DNA of 60,753 nucleotides, taken from NCBI RefSeq assembly GCF_001053095.1, contig NZ_CGBP01000026.1:1-60753 (forward strand). The letters are read 5' to 3'. Position numbers and translations under genes: made by a program. The stretch is from Yersinia similis. Lineage in GTDB: Bacteria > Pseudomonadota > Gammaproteobacteria > Enterobacterales > Enterobacteriaceae. Positions 7,681 through 16,937 of this stretch are shown piece by piece. Position 1 is the stretch's first letter, and every line of letters begins with the position of its first letter. The notes under the pieces are model-generated. The model had not been told where the DNA came from. It was given only the letters and a program-made list of their open reading frames with translations, and searched no databases.

Positions 7681-7811
7681 CTGGTCAGGTTAGCGGCCTT
7701 TCCAGCAGGGCTTTGGTTACCAACGTAACGCAAGCGCGATCCAGTGCTTGTATTCACGGTTTTATCTCCGGTGGTGGCATCGTGAAGCGCGGTCTGAGCA
7801 AGGACCGCACA

Positions 7812-7931
7812 ATGAAACGGTACTTCTGTATTGTGCTCGTTGTCTCTGGTGCACTGTTGTCATCCGGGAACGGGGGTTGGAGCATATCTAACAACTCGAT
7901 CACGGTAACAATCAATACATCAGGCAAGTAA
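7812..7931 (+). CDS. Small hydrophobic secreted or membrane peptide, unknown
   Basis: A 39-residue peptide (MKRYFCIVLVVSGALLSS...) with a short basic start, a hydrophobic stretch to about residue 18 and a Ser/Asn/Thr-rich tail. The AAGGA ribosome-binding site (7799-7803) lies in the 3' arm of a hairpin, GCGGTC with GACCGC (7789-7806), so translation may be controlled by structure. A terminator follows at 7939. The longer in-frame start at 7713 is less convincing. Possible roles include a type I toxin-like peptide or a small envelope factor; none can be shown. Confidence 0.45.
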   Translation: MKRYFCIVLVVSGALLSSGNGGWSISNNSITVTINTSGK

Positions 7932-7938
7932 GCCAGGT

Positions 7939-7962
7939 AGCCGTCCTTTGGGACGGCTTTCC
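7939..7962 (+). terminator. Rho-independent terminator after the small peptide gene
   Basis: AGCCGTCC pairs with GGACGGCT around a 4-nt loop and is followed by TTTCCTTT. It lies between the + strand peptide gene and the end of the convergent minus-strand transfer block and could act on both. Confidence 0.7.
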
Positions 7963-7972
7963 TTTACTGATT

Positions 7973-8314
7973 TCATCCATCTAAGCACTTAGGTTTCTGT
8001 CTTGGCATTTTGGAACTGACCCAGCCATCCTTTTCAGCTAAATCGAAATCTGTCTCATTAAAAATAAATGAATCAAACCAAATCGCCATACAGATAGGGC
8101 AGGTTATTGGTAACGAATCCTCTTTGATGATATGGCATTCTTTACCTAACCCCTCACTTGTACCATCAATACAAAGTGCTTCATAACCGTGAGCTCCAGT
8201 AGAAATATGGGTCAGGATCCTTTCTGTCCTTATACCCACTTTGCTGTATATCTCATGCGTCGTGATTGTTTTTTTAGCTGGAGTGACCATGGATTTTAGT
8301 GAAATCTTAGTCAT
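7973..8314 (-). CDS. Hypothetical protein with Cys-rich C-terminal half
   Basis: A 113-residue protein from the ATG at 8314, whose first bases overlap the stop of the nuclease gene (ATGA), so the pair is probably translationally coupled. The C-terminal half has cysteines at CHIIKE and CPIC and one near the end (KCLDG), a possible metal site. No signal peptide. It is the last gene of the transfer block; no family recognised. A role with the secreted nuclease is only suggested by coupling. Confidence 0.65.
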   Translation of the reverse strand: MTKISLKSMVTPAKKTITTHEIYSKVGIRTERILTHISTGAHGYEALCIDGTSEGLGKECHIIKEDSLPITCPICMAIWFDSFIFNETDFDLAEKDGWVSSKMPRQKPKCLDG

Positions 8315-8865
8315 ATGCTCTTCCACGATGTTATAAGTGGCTGACCCTCTTGCCACAATCTATCAAACTCTTGTTGGTACTGGGCTGCCACTGCGGGCAT
8401 ATTCCACAATACGAGCGTATTTTCGGCATTGCGTTTGTCTGCACTGGCCGAAAAATTATATGAGCCGGTCTCAACTGTCTGACCATCGGTCACGATAAAT
8501 TTGTTGTGCATGATGGCGTATTTGTCACTCAATCTGACCGCAATACCGTTGTTGGCCAAGAACGTCACTGCCGTGTATTTATCACTGTTGGCCTTTTTGT
8601 CTGCCAGCACCTGGACTCTAACGCCGCGTTGTTGAGCTGCGCGCAACGCGAGAGCAATTTCTTTGCTGGTAAAGGAATAGGCTGCAACGTTTATTTCCTG
8701 CTGAGCGCTGTCGATAACATGCAATATGTTGTATAGCGCGGCTCCTGATGGTGAAAAACCAATGGTGATCTCTGCCTGGGGGGCGTTCAATGTGGCGAAC
8801 GTCGACACTGACGGCATGAGCAACATTGTGGCCAGTAACATCGCGATAGGTTTACGGATTAGCAT
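8311..8865 (-). CDS. nuc: Secreted phospholipase D-family endonuclease (Nuc-like)
   Basis: The 184-residue product from the ATG at 8865 (AGGAGG ribosome-binding site 7 nt upstream) has a signal peptide (MLIRKPIAMLLATMLLMPSVSTFA) and a single HxK motif (HNKFIVTDGQTVETGSYNFS) with the trailing N and E residues, as in the EDTA-resistant nuclease Nuc of pKM101. Such enzymes dimerise to form one active site and act in the periplasm. It overlaps the 3' end of trbC, as nuc does in IncI and IncL/M plasmids. Longer starts up to 9024 run inside trbC and are rejected. Its role in transfer is unclear. Confidence 0.9.
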   Translation of the reverse strand: MLIRKPIAMLLATMLLMPSVSTFATLNAPQAEITIGFSPSGAALYNILHVIDSAQQEINVAAYSFTSKEIALALRAAQQRGVRVQVLADKKANSDKYTAVTFLANNGIAVRLSDKYAIMHNKFIVTDGQTVETGSYNFSASADKRNAENTLVLWNMPAVAAQYQQEFDRLWQEGQPLITSWKSI

Positions 8866-11035
8866 GGGATGCCTCCTCATTGACAGCGTTAAGCGCTTTA
8901 CGGCTGAGCGTGACTTCTTTGGGCTCTGCGCGGGTATGGTAGGTCGCATTGGTTTTCTTGATAGCGCGTCGGGCCGCTTCAAACAGCAATATCCCCCGTT
9001 CAGCCGGGGTATAAGAGACATCATCGCGGTTATCGAGATCGCAGGTCAGCTGACAGAGCTGATGCAGTGTTTTGTCATAAAGCCGCGCTTTCAGCATGCC
9101 TTCTTCGCTATTGAGTGCTGTAGCGTTAAATCGTCGGAGAATACTGTCTACGTTTGTTTGGGATACGGGACGTTTACGTGCCAGTGACGGTAAGAATCCG
9201 CATAGCGCTTCAAAGGTGGGTTTCTTTATTTCAATAAAGCGATTGATGCGCATAGGCAACTCACTGGACAGCTTTTCATCATCTGGAATGTATAGCGCCG
9301 CACTGCGGACTACCGCATCTTCTAGAACGATGACACCTTCCCCCTTTTTCAATGCTTTCAGCTCAGTGAATTCAATATTGTCACGTTCACGGATTTGCAT
9401 TGAATCAGCATCATCATAAGTCGATGAAACCGCGCCTGAACGGCGTTCTACACTGCTGAGCTCGGAGTAATACCCCTTTCCTGCGGCCGTCCGGATAATA
9501 TCGAAGGTATCCAGTGGGTCTTCTAATGCCATAAACCATTTAGTGCGTTGGTTGGCGTTAACCGAGTCGAACTCTCCGTTGGCTTTACGTTTCATCGCCT
9601 GTGCATCTTGTCCAGACGTCATGAGCATGTAGAGTAAAGACCGCATCTGGGATGCCAGCTTATCCATACCTGAAGCAAAATAGGCCCCCAGTTCATCAAA
9701 AATGATGGCATAAGGGAATTTTCCAGCATAACGCTTGGCAATCAGCACATCTTTACGCTTACCCTCCAGATGATGCCCCAAATCCTGGCTGATAGTCATA
9801 CGCAGCCCAGATATATAGAGTTTGCCCAATGTGGACGCTTCACTATTAGACAGCTCTAATGCCGGGATAAGGACGGCGAGAATGCGGTCATTATGCAACG
9901 TATCCCGAAAGGAAATATCACCGGCTCCTTTGGGAAACACATGTCCGTAGATATCATTGAACATGCTGAGCATTCGGGTGAATTGCTGGATAAGGAAACC
10001 GTGCTGGTCAAATACCCCTTGTGACCATTCGGAGGGTTTATTGATGAGATTCATGTCAAAGCCCGCCAATGCATTCAGGTAGCTTTCCAGTGGCTTGTAG
10101 CCCTCTTCATGCCAGTTATTCTTTATTGCCTCTTGGTAAAGTGCCGCAATTTTTCGCAGAGGCAAATGCGCCTGGATAACATTCTGCGAGAGCTGAAGCC
10201 CATCGCGTTCGCGTTTGTAACATAAGGCATAGATGAGAGCCCCGATCATCGCTTTTGCTTTGTCTTGCCAGCCGTCTTCACCTGTAGAAGAGACTGGCAA
10301 AAGAGACTCCATCAACTGGATAATGAACGTTTCAGTCGCTTGACCGAACAAATTGATTGAGTTGGTCTGGGGGCGTGATTTATCGCCTTTAACCAGGCGC
10401 TTAAGTTTACTTTCCCCCCCGGTTAAAAAGTTGAGGATCAACACATCGTCTTCCCGACCAAAACGTCGGGCAAGAGACCAGATAGCAAAGGCCAGATTGT
10501 TTTCTGCTTTACCATCAGAGAGACAAAAGCCTCTTCCCCAGCATAATGCGTTGAGGCAGATTGCTAAAATACCCTCTGTTTTACCACTCCCGGTCGTGGC
10601 CATCAGTTGAATATGACGAAGGGCATCATCCAGGTTTAACCAAAGTTCATGGGCTAATTGCTTGCCCCTGGCATAACCCAGACAAAGGATCCCCTCTGCC
10701 TTCCCATAATGGCGAGTTCGGGTAACAAACCGAAATACCCCCCCAATCCCTTTATAGCCTTTAAATCCCTCCCGTTCGGTTGTGATATCAATACCACCCA
10801 CATCCGTTGGCATGCGCAGCGGCATCCGAAAAGGCCGGTCACCGAATATGATAAGCAATATCGCCGTACCCGGTAATGTGACCAACAGTGTTGCTTGCCA
10901 AAAACAAGCCGCAATCAACGCCATCAATAATGTGATTTGTATACCGATAGGGGAGAGAATTGAGTCAGCAAAGTTGGCATCGAGGACTGGGCGATTAACT
11001 CGGCGTGCATCAACTGAAGATTGACGTTTATCCAT
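8852..11035 (-). CDS. trbC: Type IV coupling protein TrbC (DotL/IcmO homologue)
   Basis: The 727-residue protein has two N-terminal membrane segments (about 28-65), a Walker A motif at about 147-154 (TTGSGKTEG) and a Walker B-like IIFDELGAYF in the second half. This is the plan of the R64 TrbC/DotL subfamily of VirD4 ATPases. It would link the MobA relaxosome to the Tra channel at the inner membrane and drive substrate entry. The start ATG at 11035 lies 12 nt after the trbB stop. Order trbA-trbB-trbC is as in R64 and IncL/M. Confidence 0.93.
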   Translation of the reverse strand: MDKRQSSVDARRVNRPVLDANFADSILSPIGIQITLLMALIAACFWQATLLVTLPGTAILLIIFGDRPFRMPLRMPTDVGGIDITTEREGFKGYKGIGGVFRFVTRTRHYGKAEGILCLGYARGKQLAHELWLNLDDALRHIQLMATTGSGKTEGILAICLNALCWGRGFCLSDGKAENNLAFAIWSLARRFGREDDVLILNFLTGGESKLKRLVKGDKSRPQTNSINLFGQATETFIIQLMESLLPVSSTGEDGWQDKAKAMIGALIYALCYKRERDGLQLSQNVIQAHLPLRKIAALYQEAIKNNWHEEGYKPLESYLNALAGFDMNLINKPSEWSQGVFDQHGFLIQQFTRMLSMFNDIYGHVFPKGAGDISFRDTLHNDRILAVLIPALELSNSEASTLGKLYISGLRMTISQDLGHHLEGKRKDVLIAKRYAGKFPYAIIFDELGAYFASGMDKLASQMRSLLYMLMTSGQDAQAMKRKANGEFDSVNANQRTKWFMALEDPLDTFDIIRTAAGKGYYSELSSVERRSGAVSSTYDDADSMQIRERDNIEFTELKALKKGEGVIVLEDAVVRSAALYIPDDEKLSSELPMRINRFIEIKKPTFEALCGFLPSLARKRPVSQTNVDSILRRFNATALNSEEGMLKARLYDKTLHQLCQLTCDLDNRDDVSYTPAERGILLFEAARRAIKKTNATYHTRAEPKEVTLSRKALNAVNEEASHANP

Positions 11036-11047
11036 GAGTTATCTCGC

Positions 11048-12025
11048 TTATTTTCCAGCATTCATGAAGGAGTCCAGCGTGTCATCATTTTGCAAAGCGC
11101 TAAAGGGCACAGGACGACCATCATCGGCAACAAGCTGGGGTGTTCCCCGGAACCCATAACTGCTGAAAGCATTATCGTTGACCACCAATGCTTTTTCGCC
11201 AATGTCACATCGGGTTAATACGGGCTCTTTACCCGTTATTTCCAGCATCCCGGCAGCATCATCAAATAGATTTTTCCAATGCTTGCTGCGAGACTCTGGG
11301 GCCGCACATAGCACAGGGATCACCTGGGCCGCCGTTTTTTGTTTGCCTAACAGGGTCACAGGGAAAATGACAATGTTGTAGCGTTGACCAATCGCTTCGA
11401 GAGCCGGTTCAATTTCCCTGCAGTGTGGACATAATGGATCGGAAAAAACATACAGAGTGCGGGGATGGCCAGACGTCAGAGAAACGGTAAATATCTGCCG
11501 TTCTGTCGCATTACGTAAATTATTAGCTAGGGTATCTAATGCGTCTTGTGTCGTTTTCTGTTGGACCAGAGATGCCACTGGGGGCCGTGATTTACTGACT
11601 TCACTTTTAGCCGGTGCATTCTGTACCGTTGGTGTTGCTTCTACCTTAATAGGCTGTGTTTCAGCGGTTTTTGGTGCAATTGGTGAGCCAAAGAAGTGCG
11701 GAGATCCATATGTGACAGTAATGGCCAGTGCGGCGACAGCGGCAAGAGAAATAAGCGTCTTGATGGTTTTACGTTTTCTATCGTGTTTTTCCAACGTGTT
11801 ATTCAATGTATTCAGAAGGTAATGAACCTCTAACTCCTCCCCCGTACTCTTGAAGATAAGGGTGTCATTAGTGAACGATTGGCGAACAAAAAGACTGTCA
11901 TCTTTGATGTAAAACTGACTTCTTACGCGAATATCAAGAGTGAAAAGGGCAGGGCCATTCTCATGGTCAGACTGGACAATCAGAAGTGAACCGGTAATAC
12001 GGGCAAAGTATTGTTTGATTTTCAT
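11048..12025 (-). CDS. trbB: TrbB, DsbC-like periplasmic disulfide isomerase
   Basis: The 325-residue product from the ATG at 12025 has an N-terminal cytoplasmic region, one membrane segment (TLISLAAVAALAITVTYG), a Pro/Thr-rich linker and a C-terminal thioredoxin fold with the active site CPHC at about residue 200 (YVFSDPLCPHCREIEPAL). This matches R64 TrbB, which is thought to help fold disulfide-bonded transfer proteins. The TTG at 12043 gives a longer frame overlapping trbA but has no better signals. Cysteine-containing envelope partners here include PilS and PilV. Confidence 0.88.
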   Translation of the reverse strand: MKIKQYFARITGSLLIVQSDHENGPALFTLDIRVRSQFYIKDDSLFVRQSFTNDTLIFKSTGEELEVHYLLNTLNNTLEKHDRKRKTIKTLISLAAVAALAITVTYGSPHFFGSPIAPKTAETQPIKVEATPTVQNAPAKSEVSKSRPPVASLVQQKTTQDALDTLANNLRNATERQIFTVSLTSGHPRTLYVFSDPLCPHCREIEPALEAIGQRYNIVIFPVTLLGKQKTAAQVIPVLCAAPESRSKHWKNLFDDAAGMLEITGKEPVLTRCDIGEKALVVNDNAFSSYGFRGTPQLVADDGRPVPFSALQNDDTLDSFMNAGK

Positions 12026-12039
12026 TATAGGGATCTCTA

Positions 12040-13332
12040 TCAAAATTTGGATTTAGGTCGTTTAAGTGAAAAAGGTGTGCGGGTGGGTTCTGGGGGGGCG
12101 TTATTGGGGAGAGATTTAGGCACTTCACCTTTGGGACTGGGGGGGGGTGGCATCCATTCAATCTCTTCGCTATCTCCTTCATCATCAGGGTCATCGTCAA
12201 AGGTGAAATCTTCTTCTTCAATGGGTACCCGGTCATCAATTATTGCGCCGACAGTCATCAGGTCGAGCTCCAGTCCTTCCACGGCATAGGTCACAACCGG
12301 CTTGGGTATACGTTCGTTATGCACTGCAGCCTCACGTTCCCATTGCGCCATCGTGACGATGCCGGCACCTTCAACAAACGGTTTAGGTCGGTCGGAGGAG
12401 CACAAGGCATACCACAGGCTACGGTCGAGGCCTTTTAACCACCGAAATCGGGCGTTAGGAAGGTGCAGATCATTAGCATGGAGGGCCGCGATAGCCGTCC
12501 GGGCATAGCAATGTTGTTTGAGCCATGTTTGGGCGGCTTGATTGGACGATATTTTTTTGAATGCGGTGCTGGCGGCAGACAATACGGGGTAACCAATTTT
12601 ACCTTTGTCTCGCCGACTTTTGATGAGGCAAGAACGGTTCAGTGTATCGAGTAGTTTTTCCGCTGTTTTACGGTCGTTAAGAAAGAATTGCAGACCAAAA
12701 ACGGCAAATAACGCTCGTTCATAAGAGTTCAAATCCTCCATTTTCAGATTCGATATTCGGGTACCTAACTGACGAGTGAATACCTTGGTGGCCAAGTCAT
12801 GGTCAAGACGCCGGTCGATAACTAATTTATGACGCTGAGCAAACTCTGAGGGGTCCAGTGCACTACGATGTTCCGCTGGGTCAACATTGAGCAACTGTGA
12901 TTTTTTATCGCCATAGCACAATGCCGGAATAATTGCGGGGGAAAACCGGGCCATTATCCAGGGGAGCGTATGAATATTTATTTCCCGGCGAGTTTTGTTT
13001 ATCGGGTGAGTCACGGTGGCATAAATACCCATAATGGCCAGCGGTACCAGGAACAGCAACAGTACCCCCGCAGTCCTGTTCATCACATCGAACCACTGCA
13101 TTAATGTGATGTTATCTGCGCTGTTTGCAGTTGCAGCCAGCAGGTTAATACGTTCGGCAACAAAAGTGTGAATACGGGGGTAGTCACAAAACATCCACAG
13201 GTAATATAAAAGGGTACAACTCCAGTAAACGATATTTTCAAGGAAAATCCAGAAAACGACTGCTACGCCAATAAAGGCACTTAATAATAAAAACCAGTCA
13301 TTTTCAGGCGTGACATTATGGCGTTTATCCAC
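12040..13332 (-). CDS. trbA: TrbA (DotM/IcmP homologue)
   Basis: A 430-residue inner-membrane protein with three predicted membrane segments in the first 130 residues (one near 14-45, one near 88-108), a soluble central domain and an acidic then proline-rich tail (EEEDFTFDDDPDDEG..., PPPPSPKG). This matches TrbA of R64 and DotM/IcmP, a partner of the DotL coupling ATPase in the type IVB coupling complex. It is preceded by a terminator-like hairpin (13361-13390) that separates it from excA, so trbABC may have its own promoter or be attenuated. Confidence 0.88.
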   Translation of the reverse strand: MDKRHNVTPENDWFLLLSAFIGVAVVFWIFLENIVYWSCTLLYYLWMFCDYPRIHTFVAERINLLAATANSADNITLMQWFDVMNRTAGVLLLFLVPLAIMGIYATVTHPINKTRREINIHTLPWIMARFSPAIIPALCYGDKKSQLLNVDPAEHRSALDPSEFAQRHKLVIDRRLDHDLATKVFTRQLGTRISNLKMEDLNSYERALFAVFGLQFFLNDRKTAEKLLDTLNRSCLIKSRRDKGKIGYPVLSAASTAFKKISSNQAAQTWLKQHCYARTAIAALHANDLHLPNARFRWLKGLDRSLWYALCSSDRPKPFVEGAGIVTMAQWEREAAVHNERIPKPVVTYAVEGLELDLMTVGAIIDDRVPIEEEDFTFDDDPDDEGDSEEIEWMPPPPSPKGEVPKSLPNNAPPEPTRTPFSLKRPKSKF

Positions 13333-13360
13333 GCAGAACCTCTGTCAGAAATGAATAATG

Positions 13361-13390
13361 AAAAACCCGGGGTCTGGAAGACGCCGGGTT
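13361..13390 (-). terminator. Intergenic terminator or attenuator between excA and trbA
   Basis: Read on the minus strand, AACCCGG pairs with CCGGGTT and is followed by a T-run (complement of 13361-13365). It would stop or reduce transcription passing from the tra operon through excA into trbABC. Confidence 0.65.
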
Positions 13391-13439
13391 AGGGGGAGTT
13401 ACATTGGAAGGATTACAGCAAGATCACGCCAGAAGAAAA

Positions 13440-14075
13440 TCAGCAGGCTAACATTTTAAATCCCATTTCATTCGCCAGTCGCTCGGTGTTGTGTTTCACA
13501 TAGCCTGGAAAATTATAAGGATAGTTGTATTGCTGGTTTCTCATGACACAGATTTTCTCGTACAGTAACCAGGCTTTACTATTCTGAATATCAATGAAAG
13601 GCATTTCTGTCGAGTTAATATAAAGTCGTAACTGATTATTGGCCCGTAACTCACACTGTCGCCAGTTGCTGATATTAAACCCCAGAATGTCGACTTCTTT
13701 ATTATTCAATAACCGAACGTAAAGCATTGTTCCACGTTTAGTATCGATGCCGAAATAAGCACTGGAATGAATCTCACGGATTTCACTCTCTGGCGTTGGG
13801 TCATAGCTCTCATCACTTTTAATGGTTGAGAGGATAGAGGTCAGTCGGCGGCGTTTGTTGATGTATCGAATGATATACCAGCCAATAGGGATAATTAATG
13901 CTGACCAAGATAAGGCTGCATATAATAAATCTCTGTTTCTATTAGGTGAATATATATCACTAGCCATCCAAGTGGAAAAGGAAGCGATAAAAAGAAATAT
14001 TGGTATGCCAGCAATTATATAAAACATAATACTAACGCCCAATATTGTTTCTTTTTTTGTAACGTGCCTTGCCAT
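13440..14075 (-). CDS. excA: IncI1-type surface (entry) exclusion protein ExcA
   Basis: The 211-residue protein has two N-terminal membrane segments (about 10-35 and 50-70) and a soluble C-terminal domain with GIDTKRGTMLYVRLL, VDILGFNISNW and a tryptophan/tyrosine-rich tail. These match the IncI1/IncL/M ExcA family. In those plasmids ExcA in the recipient inner membrane blocks redundant transfer by recognising TraY of the donor; traY is the adjacent upstream gene here, as expected. A GGAGGG ribosome-binding site precedes the ATG at 14075. Confidence 0.85.
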   Translation of the reverse strand: MARHVTKKETILGVSIMFYIIAGIPIFLFIASFSTWMASDIYSPNRNRDLLYAALSWSALIIPIGWYIIRYINKRRRLTSILSTIKSDESYDPTPESEIREIHSSAYFGIDTKRGTMLYVRLLNNKEVDILGFNISNWRQCELRANNQLRLYINSTEMPFIDIQNSKAWLLYEKICVMRNQQYNYPYNFPGYVKHNTERLANEMGFKMLAC

Positions 14076-14153
14076 AATTAACCCTCCAAGTTGATCTCTC
14101 TATTATAGCTGAAAGTCGCGGGTGTTTGTAGGTAAATTAAACAATTAAACTGG

Positions 14154-16313
14154 TTATTTAACGCCATTATCGTTATTTCCCTCACCTGCTGAAGAGACTA
14201 TTTTCTTAGCATTAGGTGTTCTGCCTGAACCACTGCCAAACCCGGCAAACATATTTTTGACGGAGTCTGCCATACCATTCAACATGCTGGCCCCTTCACG
14301 ACCACCCAGCCAGGATATAACGTAATCGGGCATGGTGACTTGCAAACTAAAGGCTCTGGATACCAGAGTTGTACAAATACGGGCATAAATCATTAGAATG
14401 CCGACAATACTGACCAAACCGGTTATCGAGTCGGCTTGAACGTTTGCAATGGCTGATGCCAATAGCAAATTAAGCAAGGTACCGATGGCGACAATAACCA
14501 GGCTAGCGAAGAAGAACCCGAATACCATTAACATCGGTCGTAGCATTACATCAATCAGAAATATATAGCCATATGCGGAGCGACTGCCTTTATCTTCCTC
14601 ACTACCCAGATGGGTTGCAGACCATAAAGAACCCGACATTGCACCCACAATGACCCCAACAACCCAGTTGGTTGCGGCACTTATCCAATAGATAAAGGGG
14701 ATGAAGGGCAGATAAATAGAGAGGCTAAAACCAATACTGAAAAGAATGAATAACAGAAAATAAACTACAGGACTTATTGCATCTAAAATACCTTCAGCAA
14801 CATCACCAGCACCTGAAAGACCATTAACAACTTTAGCCCCAATTGCGCCAACATTATTACCCTTAGACCAATAGAGTAATGCTTTTGCACCGGTGTATAC
14901 GGTGAATACTGTTTGAGCACCTACTAATGTGTAATCACCTATAGCTTTCATTTTCAATAATGGATTAACTTGATCACTTGAATCATTATTTGAACCGAAA
15001 TTTATATTGGCAATTTTATTGATAAGGTCTTGCCCCCAGGAGTTAGTCATACTAACTAGTACCGCTGATGAGTCCGTCGCATTACTGACAAGTTGAGTAT
15101 CTTTACTCTTTTGGGTACCCAATGGCGCTGAGTAGGTATTATTTTGTAATTGGGCTCTGTAGGCCATAGCCAACTGGTTATAGAGTGAACCCGCACCTAT
15201 TTCACCCAACCCGGATATGCCGGAGACTGTAGGGCTCATTGTTACCACAGCATTGGTTTTACTGTTTGCGGTGGCAAAGGTCTGATACCAACTTCCCAGC
15301 GCTAACCAACCGTATTGCTTTAGTTGCTGCGCTACCAGGTCCTGTAGTGATGATTCATTGTCCATCGCCTGCGCTGCCTGGCTAACGGTTTCCTCGTATT
15401 GGCGAGCGGCTTCCTGGACTTCGCTTTCTACATCAGCAATATTTCCTTCACCACTTCGTTGCTTCTGCCTAAACTCACTGACAAAATTGTAGGCGGATTG
15501 TGAGAGCCGATTTTGCATCTGATTTAATGCATTTTTCTGTGCGGCGATAAGAGGTTCTACGTTCACCGGCACATCAAAAAGGGGGATCCAACTGCTACTT
15601 TTTTGTGTCACAGGCAGGCGAGCTGAACCACATTGCGCACTACCGTTACCAATTTCGTACCCATCATTCAGCGAACTTATACTCATCAGTTTTGTGCCGG
15701 CATCGCCACTTTCGCTGTACATGGTATTAAGTTCATCATTGATGCCATACATGCACAGATTCATTTCAAATATTGCTCGCGAGGCGCTAAGCGTCTGAGG
15801 GGCAATCGGCTGCATAACCAGTGACTTCCCGCCTTGTAGCATATCCGCCGCCCTGTCTGTCAGCATATTGGCGGACCCCACGCCCATTATCGATGCTGCC
15901 CATAACACGACCAATTGTGAAATAGACCAACCCGAAGGCGTCGGTACCAGCGTAATAAAACCGGCCAGTGTGGTGACCGGGAACATCATGGTGCGCCCGG
16001 AGGAAAATACCTGTCCCTGATTGCCCGCGCGAACTGTTTGGCGAAGAGTGACAGATAGGAACCAGAACATGGCGATTGTGGCGATAATGCTGTTGAGCAC
16101 AAAAAAGAGTTCACCAATCATGCTGGTATTGGTGGGGCTGAGAGGGTTATTGACCACATCGCCAAAAATCATCACCAGTGCCTGACGGGATAAGTCACCA
16201 CTGCGCTTTGCTGCACTGGAAATGGAATCAAAATCCACACCATCAGCAGCCATCCCCGAGAGAGAATAGAGTCCCAGGGCAACGAAGCTGAAGAGCCTAA
16301 TCATACCTTTCAT
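14154..16313 (-). CDS. traY: TraY, polytopic inner-membrane protein (DotA homologue)
   Basis: A 719-residue protein with a cleavable signal (MKGMIRLFSFVALGLYSLSGMAADG), one membrane segment near residues 70-90, a large Ser/Asn/Thr-rich periplasmic region and a cluster of hydrophobic segments between about 500 and 660. This is the DotA/TraY architecture of type IVB systems. In R64 TraY determines recognition by ExcA, and the genes are adjacent here. The C-terminal tail (GSGSGRTPNAKK) is probably cytoplasmic. Confidence 0.9.
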   Translation of the reverse strand: MKGMIRLFSFVALGLYSLSGMAADGVDFDSISSAAKRSGDLSRQALVMIFGDVVNNPLSPTNTSMIGELFFVLNSIIATIAMFWFLSVTLRQTVRAGNQGQVFSSGRTMMFPVTTLAGFITLVPTPSGWSISQLVVLWAASIMGVGSANMLTDRAADMLQGGKSLVMQPIAPQTLSASRAIFEMNLCMYGINDELNTMYSESGDAGTKLMSISSLNDGYEIGNGSAQCGSARLPVTQKSSSWIPLFDVPVNVEPLIAAQKNALNQMQNRLSQSAYNFVSEFRQKQRSGEGNIADVESEVQEAARQYEETVSQAAQAMDNESSLQDLVAQQLKQYGWLALGSWYQTFATANSKTNAVVTMSPTVSGISGLGEIGAGSLYNQLAMAYRAQLQNNTYSAPLGTQKSKDTQLVSNATDSSAVLVSMTNSWGQDLINKIANINFGSNNDSSDQVNPLLKMKAIGDYTLVGAQTVFTVYTGAKALLYWSKGNNVGAIGAKVVNGLSGAGDVAEGILDAISPVVYFLLFILFSIGFSLSIYLPFIPFIYWISAATNWVVGVIVGAMSGSLWSATHLGSEEDKGSRSAYGYIFLIDVMLRPMLMVFGFFFASLVIVAIGTLLNLLLASAIANVQADSITGLVSIVGILMIYARICTTLVSRAFSLQVTMPDYVISWLGGREGASMLNGMADSVKNMFAGFGSGSGRTPNAKKIVSSAGEGNNDNGVK

Positions 16314-16316
16314 ATA

Positions 16317-16937
16317 TCACTTTCCTTTCAGTGTCGCTTTTACCCAGGCTGTCTCAGCCAGAAAACAGCGAAACTCACCGCCTTCAGCGTGTGACACGCG
16401 TTGTTCTCGCAGTTGCCAGCGCCTGTACTCGCATATCAACGCTTGTGTAAAACCCCATGCAGAGACAGACAGCAACGCCATAGAAAAAACACTGGCTTTG
16501 ATCCAAACAATGAGGGGGAGTTGGGGAGCGTTAATCAGCAATAGGGCCATCAGTGCCAGCATCAACATCGCCGGAACAAACCAGACAAAACGCCATATCC
16601 TTTTTTGCGTTAAAAATCGTTTGTCCAATTGAGCTGGCGTTTGGCCACTAGCCTTGACGGCTTCTTCCCAGTTCAGTAACGGTAGCGCTACTTCCTGATC
16701 CTTCTTTCCCTGATGAATATGCCGTATTCGGTCAGCCATCGATATCCAGGGGCGAGCGGTAATCTGAGCGATCTTTAGCGTTTCGGCTATCGGGATAGCT
16801 ATATTCAGTGCGCCAGTCAGCCAACCGGTCTTTTGGGCTAACTTTTTGCTTTCATCGAGCGGGAGAAGAAGATTGGCGGCCTGATAGGTACGTTTCATTG
16901 CGCGTTGTTTTGGTGTGACAGGTGTTTCTTTATCCAT
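16317..16937 (-). CDS. traX: TraX-like inner-membrane transfer protein (IncI type)
   Basis: A 206-residue protein with two strong membrane segments (FVWFVPAMLMLALMALLL and IVWIKASVFSMALLSVSAWG, about residues 118-160) between charged cytoplasmic ends. Its place between traW and traY and its size match TraX of R64 and IncL/M plasmids; it is unrelated to the pilin acetylase TraX of F. It overlaps the end of traW by 8 nt. Function within the type IVB apparatus is undefined. Confidence 0.78.
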   Translation of the reverse strand: MDKETPVTPKQRAMKRTYQAANLLLPLDESKKLAQKTGWLTGALNIAIPIAETLKIAQITARPWISMADRIRHIHQGKKDQEVALPLLNWEEAVKASGQTPAQLDKRFLTQKRIWRFVWFVPAMLMLALMALLLINAPQLPLIVWIKASVFSMALLSVSAWGFTQALICEYRRWQLREQRVSHAEGGEFRCFLAETAWVKATLKGK

